Notes: generated from the letters alone by a model not told the origin. Positions 9,997-21,477 are shown, numbered from the stretch's first letter. The stretch: 64,000 nucleotides of DNA from Aphanomyces cochlioides (GCA_019828595.1 JAHQRK010000025.1:744001-808000), one strand, 5' to 3'. Program-made: numbers and translations.

Positions 9997-11519
9997 CTGC
10001 GTCCTGAGATATGTGTCTCTTGAGCTTGCCCGTGTAGATGACGGGATGGATGTCCCAGTCATCGGGCAGTTCGAGCTCGTAGTCCACTGGACTAATAACT
10101 TTTCGAATAGGGAATGGCCCCAACCAAGGGCAGCGAAGCTTTGAAGGGCCGCTAGGTCCTTTCACGACCGACCGATGCACGTAGACTAGGTCGCTAACCG
10201 AATACACATTTGTATTTCCTCGGTTGTGTTTGTTGGCCTGACGGGCCTGTTTCGCTTGAGCACTGGCGATATTCTCGCGTAGGCGCAGTAACAATGATTC
10301 GCGTGACGACGCGAAATGTTCGACAGAAGCGGCTGTCCGCCGCTGAACGTCATCGGAGATTCCTCCCACACTTAAAACAGGACGGTCCACGTCCGTGGGA
10401 AGCCGCGGGTGCTTCAAATGCACCGCGTAGAAGGGCGTAAAGCCTGTTGACGCATGAACAGACGTGTTGTAAGCAAAATACGCTGTTGGCAACATGGAAC
10501 TCCATGTTTTCGGCCTAGACAAGGCATAGCTTCGAAGGATGTCTTCGAGAACGCGATTCGCGCGTTCGGTCTGACCATCAGACTCTGGATGGTCCGAGCT
10601 GGACATGTTTAACGTCGTCCCGCAGAGCGCAAACAGCGCTCGCCAAAAATGGGACGTAAACCGAGGGTCTCGATCCGAGACGATATTGGACGGGAGTCCA
10701 AAATGACAATAGACGTTGTCAAAGAAAAGGCGAGCGAGCCCGAGCTGACTGCTCCGCCGTAACGGATGCCTTAACAGGTAGCGCGATCAGGTACTTGGAT
10801 GCGCGATCGACAAGGGTGAAGATATACGTATTGCCCGACTTGTCACTGGGCAAGCCAAAAATGAAGTCCATGCTGACGGACTCCCACAGTTCCAGTGGGA
10901 CGTCGAGGCTCTGTAGCGGAGCCTGTGAGTGTGGGGCGGCCTTGACGGCCTGACATACGCCACACGATGCGACAAAACGTGTCACCGCCTTATACAGGCG
11001 AGGCCACCAAAATGAACGGGCGACGGACAGATATGTCTTCTCGCGGCCAAAATGGCCGCCGCTCGGGGTGTCGTGAAATTCGCGGATGATCTCCGCACGG
11101 AGAATCGGGTCGCACGGCACAGCCACTCGTGGGGCGTCCCCCGGAGTGACTGAATACCACAACAAATCGTCGTGGAAAGTGAAACGTCCGATCTGGACTA
11201 CCTTGGTGGAGAGTGATTTGCCAGCGGTAATGGCATCAATCGTCCGGCGAAGTGCGGGATCGAGGCTATACGATCCTCGAATGCGATCAAACAAGTCCGA
11301 ACGGACTTCGGATATGGCAGACAGGCAGGGAGGTTCCTCCTCCGCTGGACGGCGCGACAGCGCGTCTGCAATGACGTTGGTACGACCTGGTTTGTACTCA
11401 ACAGTCATGTTGTATTCCGCGAAAAACTCGAGACACCTGGCCATCCGGTCAGAGATGTGCGGCGAGTTCACAGCAGTCCGCAAGGACGCGTGATCCGTGT
11501 ATACCGTAAATCTTGTCAT
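9332..11519 (-). mobile_element. 5'-truncated Ty3/gypsy pol (RNase H end, integrase)
   Basis: Minus frame 11519-10719 begins inside RNase H (YTDHASLRTAV, NVIADALSRR), then the H-H-C-C integrase zinc domain (GGHFGREKTYLSVARSFWWP ... CGVCQ) and the first core Asp (SMDFIFGLP). A frameshift near 10730 moves to frame 10606-9332, which supplies SDRDPRF just upstream, then HPESDGQTERANR with the core Glu, and the LGPFPIRKVISP and KLKRH segments. A chromodomain-like stretch (REYRLLAQ ... NTWVREADL) follows at about 9420-9530. Reverse transcriptase, protease and gag are absent: at about 11515 the element abuts FLR sequence. Inactive. The serine/arginine-rich part 9540-9990 may be only the shadow of the plus-strand coiled-coil gene. 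Confidence 0.85.
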
Positions 11520-11827
11520 CTACACTGACTTTGGAGTAGTACGTCTATCTTGTCATCTACACGGACTTTGGAGTAGTATTTCGCAATACCTAGCACAAAC
11601 TCAAGGGACGATTCGTCCATTTTCGTCAAATCTAAGCAAGGCCAGAGGTTATACCAATTCCAACCAAGTCTTTCGAGTTGTCGTAAGTTTTTCAGAGGTC
11701 CAAGGAGATTTGTGAATCGAAACGCTTCAAGAAACAACTTCAAAGTTTCCCACTCTTGCAGATAGAACGCAACATTGACAACAATTTAAGATGGTAAGGC
11801 GACTCTCTCCGTTTTGATCTTCTTCAT
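11513..11827 (-). pseudogene. FLR-family relic, duplicate of 7700-7962
   Basis: Nearly identical to 7700-7962 and its upstream flank (about to 11960). It has the same MKKIKTERVALPS start at 11827, the same TAA at codon 14 (11786-11788) and the same LGPLKNLRQLERLGWNWYNL text, with the region DESSLEFVLGIAKYYSKV retained that is damaged in the other copy. At 11513-11560 the KVRVDDKID-coding bases are partly repeated, and then gypsy pol begins. It shows that the nonsense mutation preceded the duplication. Confidence 0.75.
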
Positions 11828-12023
11828 TGAGAGCAAAAGCGAATGTGAAGTTGTTTGATCTATCAGTTGGAATACTTGCAAGGGGAATTTCCACATTCTG
11901 TAAATAGATTGTCACAACCAAGCTTTAACTGATAGAACGAACGCCTTGACATATTCTACGAATTGACAGCATCGTCGTACCAACTGAAGTGCGACTCAGG
12001 AAATCACGAAATAAAAAAGTCCT

Positions 12024-12118
12024 GGCCCTGTTTGATGGCGAGATCAAATCGGGTTTTTCTGAGAATAGAGCTGGAAATTCTCAGAAAAACCCGATTTTTC
12101 CATGTTTCATCAAACACG
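12024..12118. repeat. Hairpin palindrome next to Harbinger remains
   Basis: A perfect 21-bp inverted repeat, 12046-12066 against 12077-12097, with a 10-base loop. It is flanked by a further imperfect pair (GTTTGATG near 12030 and CATCAAAC near 12108). The left edge GGCCCTGTTTGATGG resembles the GGCC-type termini of PIF/Harbinger and Tourist-like elements. It may be a MITE or the modified terminus of the neighbouring transposon. I found no matching right terminus beyond 14313. Confidence 0.55.
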
Positions 12119-12266
12119 ATTTGATATTTTTTGGGTCATTGTACTTCGACCCAAAGCTCATTGTCCCATCAAAACCTGTTTTTTCCGCCCTACCTTGAGA
12201 GGTGGGGGCGAGAGAGCCAGTGCGATAATTATTCGTATAAGAACAGACAGTCTTTGATTTGCAAGG

Positions 12267-13493
12267 ATGAATTGCGATGAGTTCATTCTCCAGGCAGTTG
12301 CTCTAACCTGCAACGCCTTGGCTATAGTGGAGAGTGACTCTGACTCTGACGACGAAGTGTACAGGGAACAGCGTTTCATACGACCAATGACCGCATTCAT
12401 CGAGTTTTTGGACCTCCAAGAGTCTTCCGCACTCCGGAAATCCCTTCTTCTATGACAACTTTAGGCTATCAAAAGTGGCTGTGGACCTCCTTATTGACCT
12501 CTGCCGTCCCTACGTTCCAAAACGCATGGACACTAGAACTGTTGTTTTGGCTACCCTCCAATACTTGGCAACTGGTTCAACTGTGAGACTGCAGGAGCAA
12601 CTTTTTCAAAGGCAGTCTTTCAGTCAACTTAGCATATACCGTCGAATCGGCATTAAGGCCATCATCCAAGCCTTAATTCGGCATGATTTTTACGGTGGTG
12701 ACCCCATGAAGAAGATCGTACACAAACTACGTCATTAGCATTTTCTAGAAAGCATCCACTCTTTGCCAAATGTATCGGTGCTATCGATGGGACGCATGTT
12801 CCAATCATTGTGCCGGCTATCTTAGCCGACAGGTTTAGAAATCGAAAGTTTGATACGTCAATAAATGTCCTTGGTGTGGTAGACGAGCTCGGACGTTTTA
12901 TTTCTGTCTTTGCTGGAGCTGAAGGTACATTCTATTAACTAGTGTTACTTGCTTAACATCATACAAAGGTTGTGCCTCTGATGGGTTTGTCTTTGATCGA
13001 TCTGGCTTTGAACGTACAATCCCGCCTGGTTTCTTCTATCTTGCCGACGCGGGCTTTCGTCTCTCAAATGCTGTGTTAACCCCGTACAGAAATCAGCGTT
13101 ATCATCTGCGTAAGTGGGCGCAGGATCCATCTGATCGTCCCTGTACCGACAAAGAGTTGTTCAATTATCGTCATTCAAATGCTCGAATTGTCGTTGAATG
13201 AGCATTTGGAGTTTGGAAAATGAAGTGGAAAGTACTCTCAACCCCCCATCGAATTGCCTGTTGAAAACGCTGTGGATTTAATCCATGCATGCGCTGCTCT
13301 TCATAATTTTGCAATTGGATTTAGTCCAACGTGTGTTGAAGATGAAATTGGCGACAAAGATCTACAACAATTTCAAGAAGATTTGCGTGAGCTACATGAA
13401 GATGCTTCTGAAAGTCCATCAATGAATAGTGAGAATTGGCGAAACAAAATGGCGCATGACATGTGGGAAGCGTATCAATTGAATCTAGAGTAG
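12267..13493 (+). pseudogene. PIF/Harbinger DDE transposase
   Basis: Fragments in several frames together match the DDE_Tnp_4 (HARBI1-like) transposase. 12267-12455 and 12439-12738 give the N-terminal part (NPFFYDNFRLSKVAVDLL, LATLQYLATG). About 12742-12924 has the first catalytic Asp in CIGAIDGTHVPI. A 44-nt GT-AG intron at 12925-12968 joins to GCASDGFVFDRSGF, the second Asp in YLADAGFRLSN, and KELFNYRHSNARIVVE. The codon after the catalytic Glu is TGA (13199-13201) where the family has arginine (ERAFG), a CGA to TGA change. The tail is HACAALHNFAI. Frameshifts near 12435 and 12738 are also likely. The element pairs with the Myb-like gene on the other strand. Confidence 0.85.
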
Positions 13494-13529
13494 CTTGATT
13501 TAGAGTAGTTTGATTTAACATTATCAATT

Positions 13530-14313
13530 TCAATTACTCTTCGTCGCTGTCATCAATATTTGCATTGTATTTTGCTGCAAAAACACATGAGCCATAAGCT
13601 TGACTGAGTTGGCTAAGTCAGCAAGTGACTTTGAGTTTTGCTTTCTCAATTCGAGTTTGACTTGATCGTCCAACGCTTTTCTTTTGCGATTTTTTTTCAT
13701 TGCTTCATAGATCATTTCGGCTCTTCTTTGTGCGGCTGAAAGGGGTTTTTCCACATCGTTTGCACTTGTTTTTTTCCATGTTAGGCAATTGGTCATCATG
13801 GTCACAGTCAAATCTTTCGTCGTCGGCTTATTCTATCGTTGGAAATACTCTGGCAACAAGGGAACTTGTTCGTATATCTTGAGAGCCACGAATAAATTCC
13901 CCTGTTGCCATTGTATCACCAACAATTGATTGCATGATGTCATAGTAGGGGAAGTCTTCGAAGCGAAATCGAGACAGCTTGTGCTTTCTCCCGGTCTTGT
14001 CAAGCTCATTCCATTGATCACTTGTCATCCCAGCACGACCACCAACAGAGTGCTGTACAGTGAGCCAGTGGTAATCAATGTAGTCTTCCTTGAGATGGCG
14101 CCAGCGACTCTTGAGCTGCTCGACTTCTCTGATGTTGCCAATGTCGTTCCTTTCCTTCATTTTGGCCAACACCCATTGCCACCCCGACGCCTTGAGAGAC
14201 TTGCCCCCGCTTGCAACGTAGTGAGGTTTCCCAGCAGCTTGAGCGTATATGTCCAAGAATTCTCTATCGAGCTGGCTTGACCACTTGGCTGATGTCCCTT
14301 GTCTGTTCTCCAT
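13530..14313 (-). pseudogene. Harbinger Myb/SANT-like DNA-binding protein
   Basis: ATG at 14313 opens MENRQGTSAKWSSQLDREFL, followed by a three-helix Myb/SANT-like pattern with conserved tryptophans (SGWQWVLAKM, LKSRWRHLKEDY) and FRFEDFPYYDIM, typical of the second protein of PIF/Harbinger transposons. The frame stops with TAA at 13828-13830. The rest of the protein (KPLSAAQRRAEMIYEAMKK, then a basic segment and a C-terminal helix) lies in another frame, 13811-13530, with an A-rich run at the junction. Convergent to the transposase, tails facing each other. In the family the Myb-like protein cooperates with the transposase in binding the ends. Confidence 0.8.
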
Positions 14314-14323
14314 ACGCCAGTGA

Positions 14324-15004
14324 ATGCGGAAAATCCTGTTAGATTGGATTAAATCTCAATGCTCAAGACGCCATTTAGCCGCTCCCGATCATAAATGGTG
14401 GTATGCTCTACACGGAAGACTTAAATCTATCCTACCATCTCCACCCGAGGACACAGAAATTAATTTTCGTCAGCCTACACCTTATCGGCAGACGGCTACC
14501 GAAATTACTTGGGCTGGAAATTTCAAAGTTGCTTTTACCCTTTATTGATGCCACCTTGGATGATTTAACTCATGAATTTAAATCCAAATCGGCTCAGGAG
14601 GTTTACCCACAGCGCATTTATTGGTACCCTCGGATTTTTATGCCCACAAGGAAAATATTAAAGTGGTCGCATTCTACAGGCAGCCCAAATTTATTCTGCC
14701 AACGTACAGTGCTTTCATATATCGACTGCTTATACGAGCCTTACCTCTCCGATACAAATTCAAGTACTCGGACGACATCCCGAACACTTGTATTTTTTGT
14801 CATGAAGTGGAGACGTATAAACATTTCATCTTGGACTGTCCATATACTCGAGCATGTTGGAGTCCATTTAAATCCATGGCCAGATCGCTTAACTTTACTT
14901 GGCCAACTACCATGGAAAAAATATTCTTCTCTCCTATAGCACTCCAAGACAAAGACCTCCAAGCTGGATTTAATTTGTTGTGTCCACGAAGGTTTCCTTG
15001 ACAT
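14324..15004 (+). pseudogene. LINE (non-LTR) reverse transcriptase tail
   Basis: The frame 14621-15001 contains LIRALPLRYKFKYSDD, PNTCIFCHEVETYKHFILDC and PYTRACW, the zinc-finger-like (zf-RVT) segment found after the RT domain of many non-LTR retrotransposons, with its Cys-x2-Cys ... His-x4-Cys spacing. The preceding 14324-14620 has short overlapping frames with no clear motif. No RT active-site motif (xADD) is present. A decayed 3' fragment. Confidence 0.65.
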
Positions 15005-17215
15005 CGGTGCTTCATAGTTTGCACCAGAATGAGTGGTTCTCTGCCCAAATCTTACCACAATCTCAAAACGAGACCTTGAATCTTAAAAGGCATGTTCTAT
15101 TGCAACCTTTGAAGAAATTCACCTAAGTCACCCATATCAATGGGAAAACTCAAAGTGGATTTTCTCGCGATCCACTTGGCTTTTTCATGCGTTTGATGGC
15201 TCGTTAGCCCCAGCTAACAGAGCTCTATGAACACACCAAGTAACTTTATCTCATGCCGAGTCGTTCACAAAATCGACTTGACTTTATCCGTTCACCCAAA
15301 ATGGCAAAACTATCGACAACAAGGCATTGCCCTGACGATCATTTCAGACGTTCTAATGGTCTTCAGGGTTGCTAGACATCCCAAGCAGACAAACGCAAGC
15401 GTTAGATTGCAAAAAGTGCAGTGGTTCTCTCACAACAACACTTTGAAATTGTTACGACGTCTCCCCCTGGGGGCGAAATCTCAAATCGAGTGCACACTTT
15501 TTGTTCGGGAAAATTGCGCCACGGTGCCTAAAAGATTCCCCCATGTCTCCTCCTCAAGATGTGCCAGTTTGCGAGTGCTCAAACCTCGCCAAATTCGTAA
15601 AACAAAATTCGAAAGGACATTCGACTCGGTGACACCCATTTTGAACCGGTTTCAACCCGTCACCAAAAGTGAAATTTCTCTCGACCTACTGCGTGGATTT
15701 CTACGTTTAGTGGCTTGTTACCTCAGTTGAATCGAGCTCTATGCCGACACCAACTAGCACATATTGCAGATCTATGGTTCAAAACCACGAACCCATTTTG
15801 GACTGTCACCCACACCGGTAAAACTCCAGGACAACTCGAACGCTTTTCCTACGGTCACCGAGTGACATCTAGGGGTCTAGTGGGTGGTTCCACCACTTAT
15901 TACGACTAGCCAAAGCGTTAGAACGCCCTGAAACATCCTGGTTTGCTCGCAATCCTCAATCCAAAATGTCAACCACCCCTATCCACCGGCTACAAAACCT
16001 TAAGTCGGCTACAGGTCGCAAATCATTTCCAATCGACCGGCTATGACCCTTTTCCATCCTATCATGGCTAGACGAGTGTTTTAAGCGATCAAGAGCGATG
16101 ATTGATGCCCTGGAACCTACTTGCCGTCGCCCCGACAACTTTTGGCGAAATGGCTAAAACTCATCGGAATGGCTCCTGAATGCAAATCAACTCCGATCGT
16201 CCAACTTAGAGTTGGAGAGGCTCGAGAATGTCCTCGCGATGGATTTGAGCTATCAAGCACCATGATAGCAGCACAGGAACCCAACTTCCGATTCTAAACC
16301 ATTTTGAGCCGATAAGGCTCCAAAACGACCATCGTAGCTCATTTCAGCTCCACGACTCTGTATGCACCGATTAATATGGTGCATCCATCGCTACCCTCCA
16401 TTGATGGAGGGCACCATGTATGGCTATCTATCTCATAGCCGTTCGGAAGTTATGACTCCATCAAGTTTCGCCGCCGAGACGCCCGATTGGAAAAATCACA
16501 GGTTTTGGCTAGCGCTCTCCCGCTACACGCTACCTATGGCGATTCTAATGGTGCGCTATCCTTCGTACGTATCGTGGCTACGATCCTGCCAAGTGGCTCT
16601 ATGGACCGTGGCGCCGTTCGAAATCCAGCTCCGACGATGCTCGCGCTCGAGACCTATCCGCGCATGACGCATGTCAAAATGGCACCTCCCAAATATTTTA
16701 CCCGGTTTATTATGTTTGGGAGGTTTTCTCCAAATGCCCAACCCACAAGGGATTTTCTCTCTATCTCGCCGCCATCAACTCCGATGAAGACGCTCCTGAA
16801 AACAACTTTGCTTGTCATGGAATGGCCGACCTCGGTAGTTTTTTTGGCTGGTCAAATCGTCCAAGATCATTTTATTTTGGATGGTCCTTTCTCTCAAACC
16901 CAGCTTTTCCCAAGGTTCCAGCGATTTAATTCGGCCTCCTGAGGTCGAATTAAATTGGCCACGACCTCTTTTGGATTTTTTGGGCTCCTACCTCTTGCCA
17001 ATTTATTTTCCTTGGGCCTGATTACCCCACACCCAAGTCTATTTCGGTTAAGCAACACTGGACGATTTTCCACAAGAACCTTCCAAGGTCACATTTCGAA
17101 ACACATATTTACTATGCGACATATGAAGCCAAAATCGAAAGTCTAGTTTGCGGCCCTTTTGGGCCATATTAATTCTTTAATATACTCAGTTAACCGCAAT
17201 CTCGCACGATTGTTT
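15005..17215. other. Transposon debris without intact gene
   Basis: Many short frames but no long open one. A few plus-strand pieces have LINE-like flavour (for example LPQLNRALCRHQLAHIADLW near 15715-15775), and other pieces (16080-16140, 16400-16950) could be frameshifted element sequence. None carries a diagnostic motif. I see no FLR-family sequence here until 17228. Confidence 0.35.
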
Positions 17216-17227
17216 TCCACAGTCGAC

Positions 17228-17545
17228 AGTGGGTGACGGACTATGCATCTCGAAGTACGTCGTCCATTCAATCTTCTTGGACCACTGGAACATTTACGGC
17301 AGCTCAAATTGCTTGGCTGGCGTGATTTTTGCTTTTGGCGACATTTGGATCTTACAAGGATAGACAAAAGTTCTCGTGAGCACTGTCAAGGCACAGACTT
17401 GGATTGGTCTGGGCGTTACGTTGATCTATCATCTGGAGACAAATGAAGGCATGTACAGACGCTACAAAGATCTTGAGACTTTGATCAAATGGAAACCTTT
17501 TCGCATTACCTTATTACAAACCTATAAGCTTCAATCGATTGCCTA
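17228..17545 (+). pseudogene. FLR-family relic (N-terminal and FRIT blocks)
   Basis: Frame from about 17243 reads LEVRRPFNLLGPLEHLRQLK, LLGWRDFCFWRHLDLTRID, then after a lost piece DLDWSGRYVDLSSGDK, and in the next frame RYKDLETLIKWKPFRIT. Closest to 59206-60360. Truncated on both sides; the start block is replaced by the LINE-like debris. Confidence 0.7.
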
Positions 17546-17604
17546 TGGTTGACCTCTTACCTTATCTGGCTTGCAAATATTCGACAGAAGAATGCAAGAT
17601 TTTG

Positions 17605-17820
17605 CGGAAGAATCCTTTACAGGTCAGGACCGGGTCAGGTCAAGGGTGCAGGTCACAGGTTTTTACTGGTTTTTCTCATTCGAGCAGCAATTGCGAAGCC
17701 TTAATCTGTGCGGACGACGTCAGACATTTCTCTCATCGGGTAAGGCGGCAGGTAGGCCGTAAGGCCGTGCCGCCACCCTGATGAGGCCTGCTAGAGAATG
17801 ACAAAGTTTTGCGCTTAAGT
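17605..17820 (+). repeat. Interspersed repeat R1, shorter copy
   Basis: Matches the reverse complement of 46751-47050 from CGGAAGAATCCTTTACAGGTC to the AGAATGACAAAGT end, but lacks two internal blocks of roughly 60 bases. Both contain a GC-rich imperfect hairpin (GCGGCAGGTAGGCC ... GGCCGTGCCGCC). No coding capacity. A non-autonomous dispersed element is likely. Confidence 0.7.
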
Positions 17821-18189
17821 GCTTGTCAAACTGCAATGGCAAAAAGCCTATTTTCTGAAATCTTATCGTCGCTAAAATAACCTAGCTTTTTAATGGTTTC
17901 CTCGTTATGCAGTCATGATAAAAAGTTCGACTCTAGAGTGCATTGTTTCTTTGTATCAACATCACATTTGAGAGTTGAAACGACCTCACTTGGATTGAAC
18001 GCTGGGTTCTCTCTTCACGATGAAATGATCACGTTCATTGGTTTATTCACGACTGGCATTGAACGGGGAAAAAGCAGGACGATCGAAGAATACTGAATTA
18101 TTACACGACGTTCATCTAGGCCTTGCTGGGCTAAGTGCAGTGCTTCCCTAAATGTTGTTGCCAAGTGCCGCTCCATACTCTGATCAAGT
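17821..18189. other. No supported gene
   Basis: Short plus frames only (for example 17893-18096). No motif, family match or repeat recognised. Confidence 0.35.
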
Positions 18190-18475
18190 ATGACGCAGAC
18201 GACGACGACCGACCCACCGAGTTCTCCTTATCCTTCGTCTCTCTCCACCAAACGCAGCACCTGCTCCGCCGATTTGGCCAAGTTGCAAGCGAGCCTCAAA
18301 CGACCCGCTGTCACTGCGTGACCTCCCACCCTATTCAAGTTCTTCTCCTGGCCCTAATAATTGTGTGTTGTTAATTCAAACGTGTGTGACCGTTAGATTA
18401 TTTTCTGTGTTTTAAAATATTTTTGTGTGGCATTCAGCAAAAGGTGTGTGACAATTTTGGGTCCTCCTCATCAAA
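18190..18475 (+). repeat. Terminal part of TIR element R2
   Basis: 18190-18350 matches the reverse complement of about 36450-36625, and 18364-18475 matches the reverse complement of 35785-35890. The terminus TGTGGCATTCAGCAAAAGG, then TGTGTGACAATTTTGGG, is shared by both ends of the copy at 35770-36705. Here the other end and a central block of roughly 560 bases are missing. The end of the repeat lies a few bases upstream of the M48 gene start. Confidence 0.7.
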
Positions 18476-18488
18476 GTGTCACAAAGAC

Positions 18489-19364
18489 ATGGGCTGGACA
18501 AAGCCATGCACTGCCTTGACGCAACCTCTGATGGCTCATTTGATATCAAGCAAGCTCATGGCCAGCGTCGCGCATCGCCGTCTATTGAAAGGAGCCGCCT
18601 CGATTGTCTTTGCCTCGTCGGTCTATCCGATCTATCGCCCACAGACGACTGAACACAGCATTCGTCTGGACGAAAATGACCCGATTGTGATCAAAACCCG
18701 CGAGATCGCGTCCCGAACAGGCGTCTCGCATCCAAACAAGATCCAAGTGTATCTTTCAGAAGACGGAGAGACTGGGGGTTCGATCGGAGCGAATGTCTTT
18801 GGCCGCGGCATTGTCTGCATCTCGGAATCCGTCTATCGTGGCTTTCATCTCGACCAAGAGACATGGCTCGACGATGACGAAGACAGCGTTGCTGATGAAA
18901 CACCTTCCAAGGAAGAAGTGGAGTTTATCCTCGCCCATGAATGCGTCCACTTGGCGAAGAATCACTCGCTCGTCATGTCGTCGTTTGTCCCGATTGCCAT
19001 GCTCTCCAGCGCTTCGCTCACGACCAAAGTTCACAACAAATTCGTCGCTACGCTCTTGGGCGTTGGTACTCTAGTCATCAGTGGCCTCTATCTGTCATGG
19101 TGTATGGAATATGAAGCTGACCATGGCGCTGCATCCCTTGGCAAGTCGTTTCACCGCGGCGGTTTGTATGCATTGGAACGCTCCCGCCGTCGAAATTGCA
19201 TGCTCAAGCGTGTCGTGGGTACCAAGTGGATTACAGAAGAGGGCAACTACCTCGGCGACACAGCTCATCCATGGCTCACCACTCGGATTGATCATCTTGC
19301 GCATTTAAACCCTCGTGGTCATGAATGTGCCTTTTGCTCCCTCTTAGTCACCCATTTTCATTAA
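18489..19364 (+). CDS. M48-type zinc metallopeptidase (membrane-associated)
   Basis: A single open frame with the M48 (Ste24/HtpX/Oma1-like) signature. The zinc-binding HECVH lies about 65 residues beyond ASRTGVSHPNKIQVYLSED, the third ligand is in EYEADHGAA some 55 residues later, and AHPWLTTRIDHL is the usual C-terminal family motif. Hydrophobic stretches follow the HExxH (SSFVPIAMLSSASL) and precede the third ligand (FVATLLGVGTLVISGLYLSW), as expected for a membrane-embedded peptidase. An acidic insert (DDDEDS) precedes the active site. The frame is open from 18423, but that start lies inside repeat R2, so ATG 18489, 18531 or 18558 is preferred; the last gives a basic, mitochondrial-type leader (MASVAHRRLLKGAAS). 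This suggests Oma1-like quality control, an inference. No lesion is seen. Confidence 0.85.
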   Translation: MGWTKPCTALTQPLMAHLISSKLMASVAHRRLLKGAASIVFASSVYPIYRPQTTEHSIRLDENDPIVIKTREIASRTGVSHPNKIQVYLSEDGETGGSIGANVFGRGIVCISESVYRGFHLDQETWLDDDEDSVADETPSKEEVEFILAHECVHLAKNHSLVMSSFVPIAMLSSASLTTKVHNKFVATLLGVGTLVISGLYLSWCMEYEADHGAASLGKSFHRGGLYALERSRRRNCMLKRVVGTKWITEEGNYLGDTAHPWLTTRIDHLAHLNPRGHECAFCSLLVTHFH

Positions 19365-19683
19365 TTTATTCAGTTCTTATTTGATTTCATCTTGAGCAAT
19401 GATGACTGATTGCCTTCCTTGGGGGATTTTGGGGTCATAGCTATGCACTCTATCCCTATAACCTGGCAACTTTGACACGCTACTTGGAAGTCCTTGGCTC
19501 CTCTCATGTTGTGGAGATGGCTCTTTGCTGTTGTTGGACTCATCGAATCATGCTCACTTGAACAAAATAGGTCTTATGCGTATTATAATATCTTGCAATA
19601 AAAGTATTTTTATAAAGCACATACCTCAACATTTCTTATCCGGAATACAGTTCATTCTGGATAAAGATTGGCGCCATATCTGC

Positions 19684-20920
19684 GAGAGAGTGGCCAAAAC
19701 AGTCGCGCTTCCGAGAGATCTCGTGATTAAAGTGACGTTTTTCATCCGTGAATGGAATACGGTGGTCAAGTTTCTGGAAGAGCTTCGCGGTGTCCACGAC
19801 ATTGGGCCCTTGAAGCATCTGTGGCAGCTTGGGAATACTGCAACTCGATGAAGACTCGCGCGGGCATTTTGAAGTCATTCTTCCGTATTTCCCCGATGTA
19901 ATCGTGGATGAAGTGACGGATTACGACTGGTTTTGTAGTTTTGTGGATCCGACAGTCTCAATATTTGTTGCTTTATCCAGCAAACACGGTGATTTTCTCG
20001 ATACTATGCTGTGGACCAAGTGGAAACCGCTTCCGAATCACATCACTTAATATTATAGCATCCCTGCAGCAGCTTGTCTCTCTCGAAGTTTGAGTTGGCG
20101 CAACTGAGTTTGCCAACGCTCTTTTCAAGTTTGTTGCATCAAGTTCATCACTTCGGCGTTTGAATTTGGTCACTGATTTAAGCACACGAGATTGGCACTG
20201 CAATATATCAATATCGATCGCCAAGGATTTGCTCAAGTGGATTAAATCTCAACCGATTCAAACTCTTGAATTAAAACGTCTCACTTGGCACAGTCAACGC
20301 TGCGAAAGGTAGTTTTAACAGCAGCACTGGAATGCTCAACACTGAGCAAATTCTTCGTCGAAGAGACCTATGGACGCTGCACGCTTCGAGGACATTATTA
20401 CTACCGTTTGGATTTTCTAGGGCACTACAACATCTTGATATTGGAAGCTTTTGTACGTCCAAATTCAACTGAGCCTATAAACTTGGACGACGTAAGAAGT
20501 TTTTTCTGTGCCTTTCAACATCTCAGTCAAACCCAGCGAACAAGACTGCACTTGAGAGAACTGTCTTCGTTTGCTAATTTGATACACCTCTTGGCGCCTT
20601 TGTGTCAATATGTAAAGCTGTCTCGAGTCAAAGACTTGGACATTTTTTGTCGTAAGTTTGATCTTGGACATATTGCGGAACTCGCTAAAGCCATCCACGA
20701 TCACCCAACTCTGCAAAACTTAAAAGTGGGGCCACAGTTGCCATTTAGACTTAATGCTGTCGTGAATTTACTAACTGCTGCCTCTGCGACCATGAGAAAT
20801 TTAGACAATGCGAACAAAAACAGTGTCTTTGGCAAAATATACTCACGAAAACAGTGCGAGGCGCTGCAAGATTTGGCAAACGAACCATCGATTAATCTTT
20901 TCTTCAGTTCAGACTGGTAA
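19684..20920 (+). pseudogene. FLR-family gene, several frameshifts
   Basis: Begins in a frame reading LPRDLVIKVTFFIREWNTVV and IGPLKHLWQL, without a clear ATG. Continues in another frame at 19829 (DYDWFCSFVDPTVSI), then 20140-20280 (SSSLRRLNL-like, IAKDLLKWIKSQPIQTLELK). The long C-terminal frame 20285-20920 has TLRKVVLTAALECSTL, DDVRSFFCAF, IHDHPTLQNLKVG and EPSINLFF. Gene order and total span equal a full member, so this was a complete copy that decayed. Confidence 0.8.
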
Positions 20921-21059
20921 CCTCAATTGTCTGAAAACCATCGCCAAAACACGGGGATCAGGATGGAATTTGGGAAATTGTATCAAGATCGCTCGCGCGG
21001 ATCCTCATTGTAAATTCAGCGCTTCGTTGACACCGTCAAATTCAATAGCTGGAAGTTGT

Positions 21060-21245
21060 ATCAGAGACCTAGACTATTGCTCATTTTTTCCCCGATTGAC
21101 CGTTTTGGATGTCAATGTCCTCCCAGCTTCGCGCGCGCATATTGAAGGCATCCATGGCATTTAACTATTGTGTCCGTGACTGAATTGACAGATTTCAACT
21201 GGTTCTCTCGACACTTTGTATCTCTTCATTGGATGTCAAGTAAAG
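21060..21245 (+). pseudogene. FLR-family relic
   Basis: Reads LDYCSFFPRLTVLDVN, then PASRAHIEGI and, after a shift, VTELTDFNWFSRHFVSLHW, equivalent to the LWPRLDLT ... SRxHVEGIAKYY ... WFRQxVDP segment. Nothing else of a gene remains. 21246-21477 is empty. Confidence 0.55.
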
Positions 21246-21477
21246 AAATGAAATGTATTTACCGATTTAGAGCCGCAGGGCCTGTGGAAGTGTCTGCTCA
21301 GCCGGCTTAGCCCAACGAACTAATTAAATGCTCGGAATATCAAAATTCTCAAGGTTCACAGTTGCGCTGAACCACTCAGTGAACCTCAGCTGTAATTGAA
21401 GACAGAATGAATGGAATTGCAAAATGCACAGCGACGGCGACTATACTACTTGATACTTTCAAAACGCTTTTAGCTTC

